A DNA stretch of 7,849 bases from contig JAFDJI010000142.1 of assembly GCA_019307545.1 (NCBI GenBank), forward strand, positions 1 through 7,849, read 5' to 3'. This DNA comes from Deltaproteobacteria bacterium. Its GTDB lineage: Bacteria; Myxococcota_A; UBA796; GCA-2862545. The notes beneath the pieces were generated by a model. That model was not told the DNA's origin, searched no databases, and saw nothing but the letters and a program-made list of their open reading frames with translations. The translations under genes were made by a program, and so were the position numbers. Positions 6,670 to 7,849 of this stretch are shown in pieces (the first letter of the stretch is position 1; each line of letters starts with the position of its first letter).

Positions 6670-7849
6670 TCAGTAGGCTCGGGCGAAGATCGCCATCTCC
6701 CTTGCTGACTTCCCGGTGAGCGGACACGTCAGGCCTTCCACCGACTCCCCGTCCAGGTAGCACCGCAGCGTGGCCTTGCTGACCTCCCGCACCCGGTCCT
6801 CTTCCTCGTCGTCCCCTCCCCATGGGATCCGATAGAAACCAGGTTGGTCCCCTATCAGGGCGGAGAACGCCTCCAGGCGCGCCTCGAACCCGTCGACGCC
6901 CGCGGCAAAGCCGGAATCCAGCGCGTAGGTCTTCTCCTCGCGCAACACACCCGCCGCCTCCAGCAGCCCCGCCTGGATCTCCTCGAGGACCTCCGACACC
7001 TGCTCGACGATGCCGTCGAAGGGAATGCCGAACTTCTTTCCGCCGGTGCGCCGTGCGGCGAAGGCGGCACCCTTGGCCACGTCGCGCGGACCGACCTCCA
7101 GCCGGAGCGGGACGCCCTTGCGCTCCCACTCGAAGTACTTGGCGCCCGGGCGCAGGTGCGCACGATCATCGAGTTTGACCCGGAAGTGTGGGGAGAGCTT
7201 CGCGAACAGGTCGTTCGCGGCACCGAGGACCGTCTCCCGATCCTTCTCCTTGTACACGGGCACGATGACCACCTGGATCGGCGCCACCCGCGGCGGGAGC
7301 ACCAGCCCGTTGTCGTCGGAGTGGGTCATGATCACCGCGCCAATCAGGCGGGTGGAGACGCCCCAGGAGGTAGCCCATACGAAATCGCGCACCCCGTCCT
7401 GGTTCTGGAAGGTGACGTCGAAGGCCTTGGCAAAGTTCTGGCCCAGGAAGTGGCTGGTGCCAGATTGCAGCGCCCAGCCGTTCTGCATCATCGCTTCGAT
7501 GGTGTAGGTCTCGACCGCGCCCGCGAACCGCTCCCGGGCAGACTTCCGACCCTTGAGGACCGGCATCGCCAGGGTGTCCTCGACGAAGTCTGCGTACAGG
7601 TCCAGGATGCGCAGGGTCTCTTCGACCGCCTCGGACGCGGTGGCGTGCGCGGTGTGGCCCTCCTGCCACAGGAACTCCGCGGTGCGCAGGAAGGGGCGGG
7701 TCTTCATCTCCCAGCGGACCACGTTGGCCCACTGGTTGATGAGCACCGGCAGGTCGCGCCAGGAGTCGATCCACCGACCATACATGTGCCAGATCACCGT
7801 CTCCGAGGTGGGGCGGATCACCAGCGGCTCTTCCAGGAGGCTGTCGGGA
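6670..7849 (-). CDS. proS: Prolyl-tRNA synthetase, archaeal/eukaryotic-like type 3 (N-terminus outside window)
   Basis: This enzyme attaches proline to tRNA-Pro in the cytoplasm. The frame is open to the right edge. The visible part begins inside the class II catalytic core, with EEPLVIRPTSET (motif 2 region; the VIRPTSET codons start near 7821). Counting that valine as residue 1, FLRTAEFLWQEGHTAHA is at 44-60 and TSHFLGQNFAKAF at 122-134. The motif 3 region follows: TSWGVSTRLIG (151-161), THSDDNGLVLPPR (166-178) and APIQVVIVP (180-188). This GLVLPPRVAPIQVV pattern is diagnostic of type 3 rather than the E. coli type with its YbaK-like insertion. The anticodon-binding domain spans about 180-290. 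The C-terminal domain ends in the family's typical A-R-A-Y, tyrosine last. The family zinc site appears degraded. Where many members have WCGxxxCE there is WGGDDEEE (334-341), and of the second cysteine cluster only C354 and C366 remain. About 393 residues are visible; roughly 90-100 should be missing. Confidence 0.96.
   Translation of the reverse strand, partial: PDSLLEEPLVIRPTSETVIWHMYGRWIDSWRDLPVLINQWANVVRWEMKTRPFLRTAEFLWQEGHTAHATASEAVEETLRILDLYADFVEDTLAMPVLKGRKSARERFAGAVETYTIEAMMQNGWALQSGTSHFLGQNFAKAFDVTFQNQDGVRDFVWATSWGVSTRLIGAVIMTHSDDNGLVLPPRVAPIQVVIVPVYKEKDRETVLGAANDLFAKLSPHFRVKLDDRAHLRPGAKYFEWERKGVPLRLEVGPRDVAKGAAFAARRTGGKKFGIPFDGIVEQVSEVLEEIQAGLLEAAGVLREEKTYALDSGFAAGVDGFEARLEAFSALIGDQPGFYRIPWGGDDEEEDRVREVSKATLRCYLDGESVEGLTCPLTGKSAREMAIFARAY

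Noticed and set aside
5473..6708. Open frame of 411 codons on the + strand opposite the first lipoprotein gene
   Set aside because: The opposite strand has a signal peptide, a Shine-Dalgarno and a paralogue. The + frame has low-complexity V/H/D-rich sequence and runs through the hexamer repeat as a GSGSGN-like string.
6462..6719. Small + strand frame with an RERERERE-type stretch
   Set aside because: The charged repeat is only the translation of the hexanucleotide tract, and both ends overlap real genes on the other strand.

Overview
The window is GC-rich, densely coding, and has strong G/C bias at third codon positions. It carries a class A penicillin-binding protein, two lipoproteins with signal peptides, and a prolyl-tRNA synthetase of the archaeal/eukaryotic-like type (ProS type 3). 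This suggests a high-GC Gram-negative-type bacterium, possibly Myxococcota or a related former deltaproteobacterial lineage. That placement is inferred from gene content and base composition only. No mobile element, CRISPR array, rRNA or tRNA is visible.

The left half reads on the + strand. It holds the 3' part of a class A penicillin-binding protein (transpeptidase domain, cut by the left edge; ends 1237), then a complete transketolase (1321-3267, TTG start). A radical SAM protein (3271-4407) starts only 3 bases after the transketolase stop. The transketolase/radical SAM pair looks like a two-gene transcription unit. An 83-bp gap with a GC-only hairpin separates it from the penicillin-binding protein gene.

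The right half reads on the - strand and converges on the left half at about 4408-4440, where a small perfect hairpin overlaps the last stop codon. In transcription order it holds proS (cut by the right edge, stop at 6670), then a 177-bp spacer with a hexanucleotide repeat tract. After that come two consecutive paralogous lipoprotein genes, 6492-5554 and 5452-4436. The paralogs share four cysteines in equivalent places and many sequence blocks, including the end of a propeller-like C-terminal half. I do not recognise their family.

Penicillin-binding protein, transketolase and proS are ordinary housekeeping genes. The least explained parts are the tandem lipoprotein pair, the radical SAM protein coupled to transketolase, and the repeat tract after proS. 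I see no convincing evidence of a multi-gene defence or biosynthetic system.
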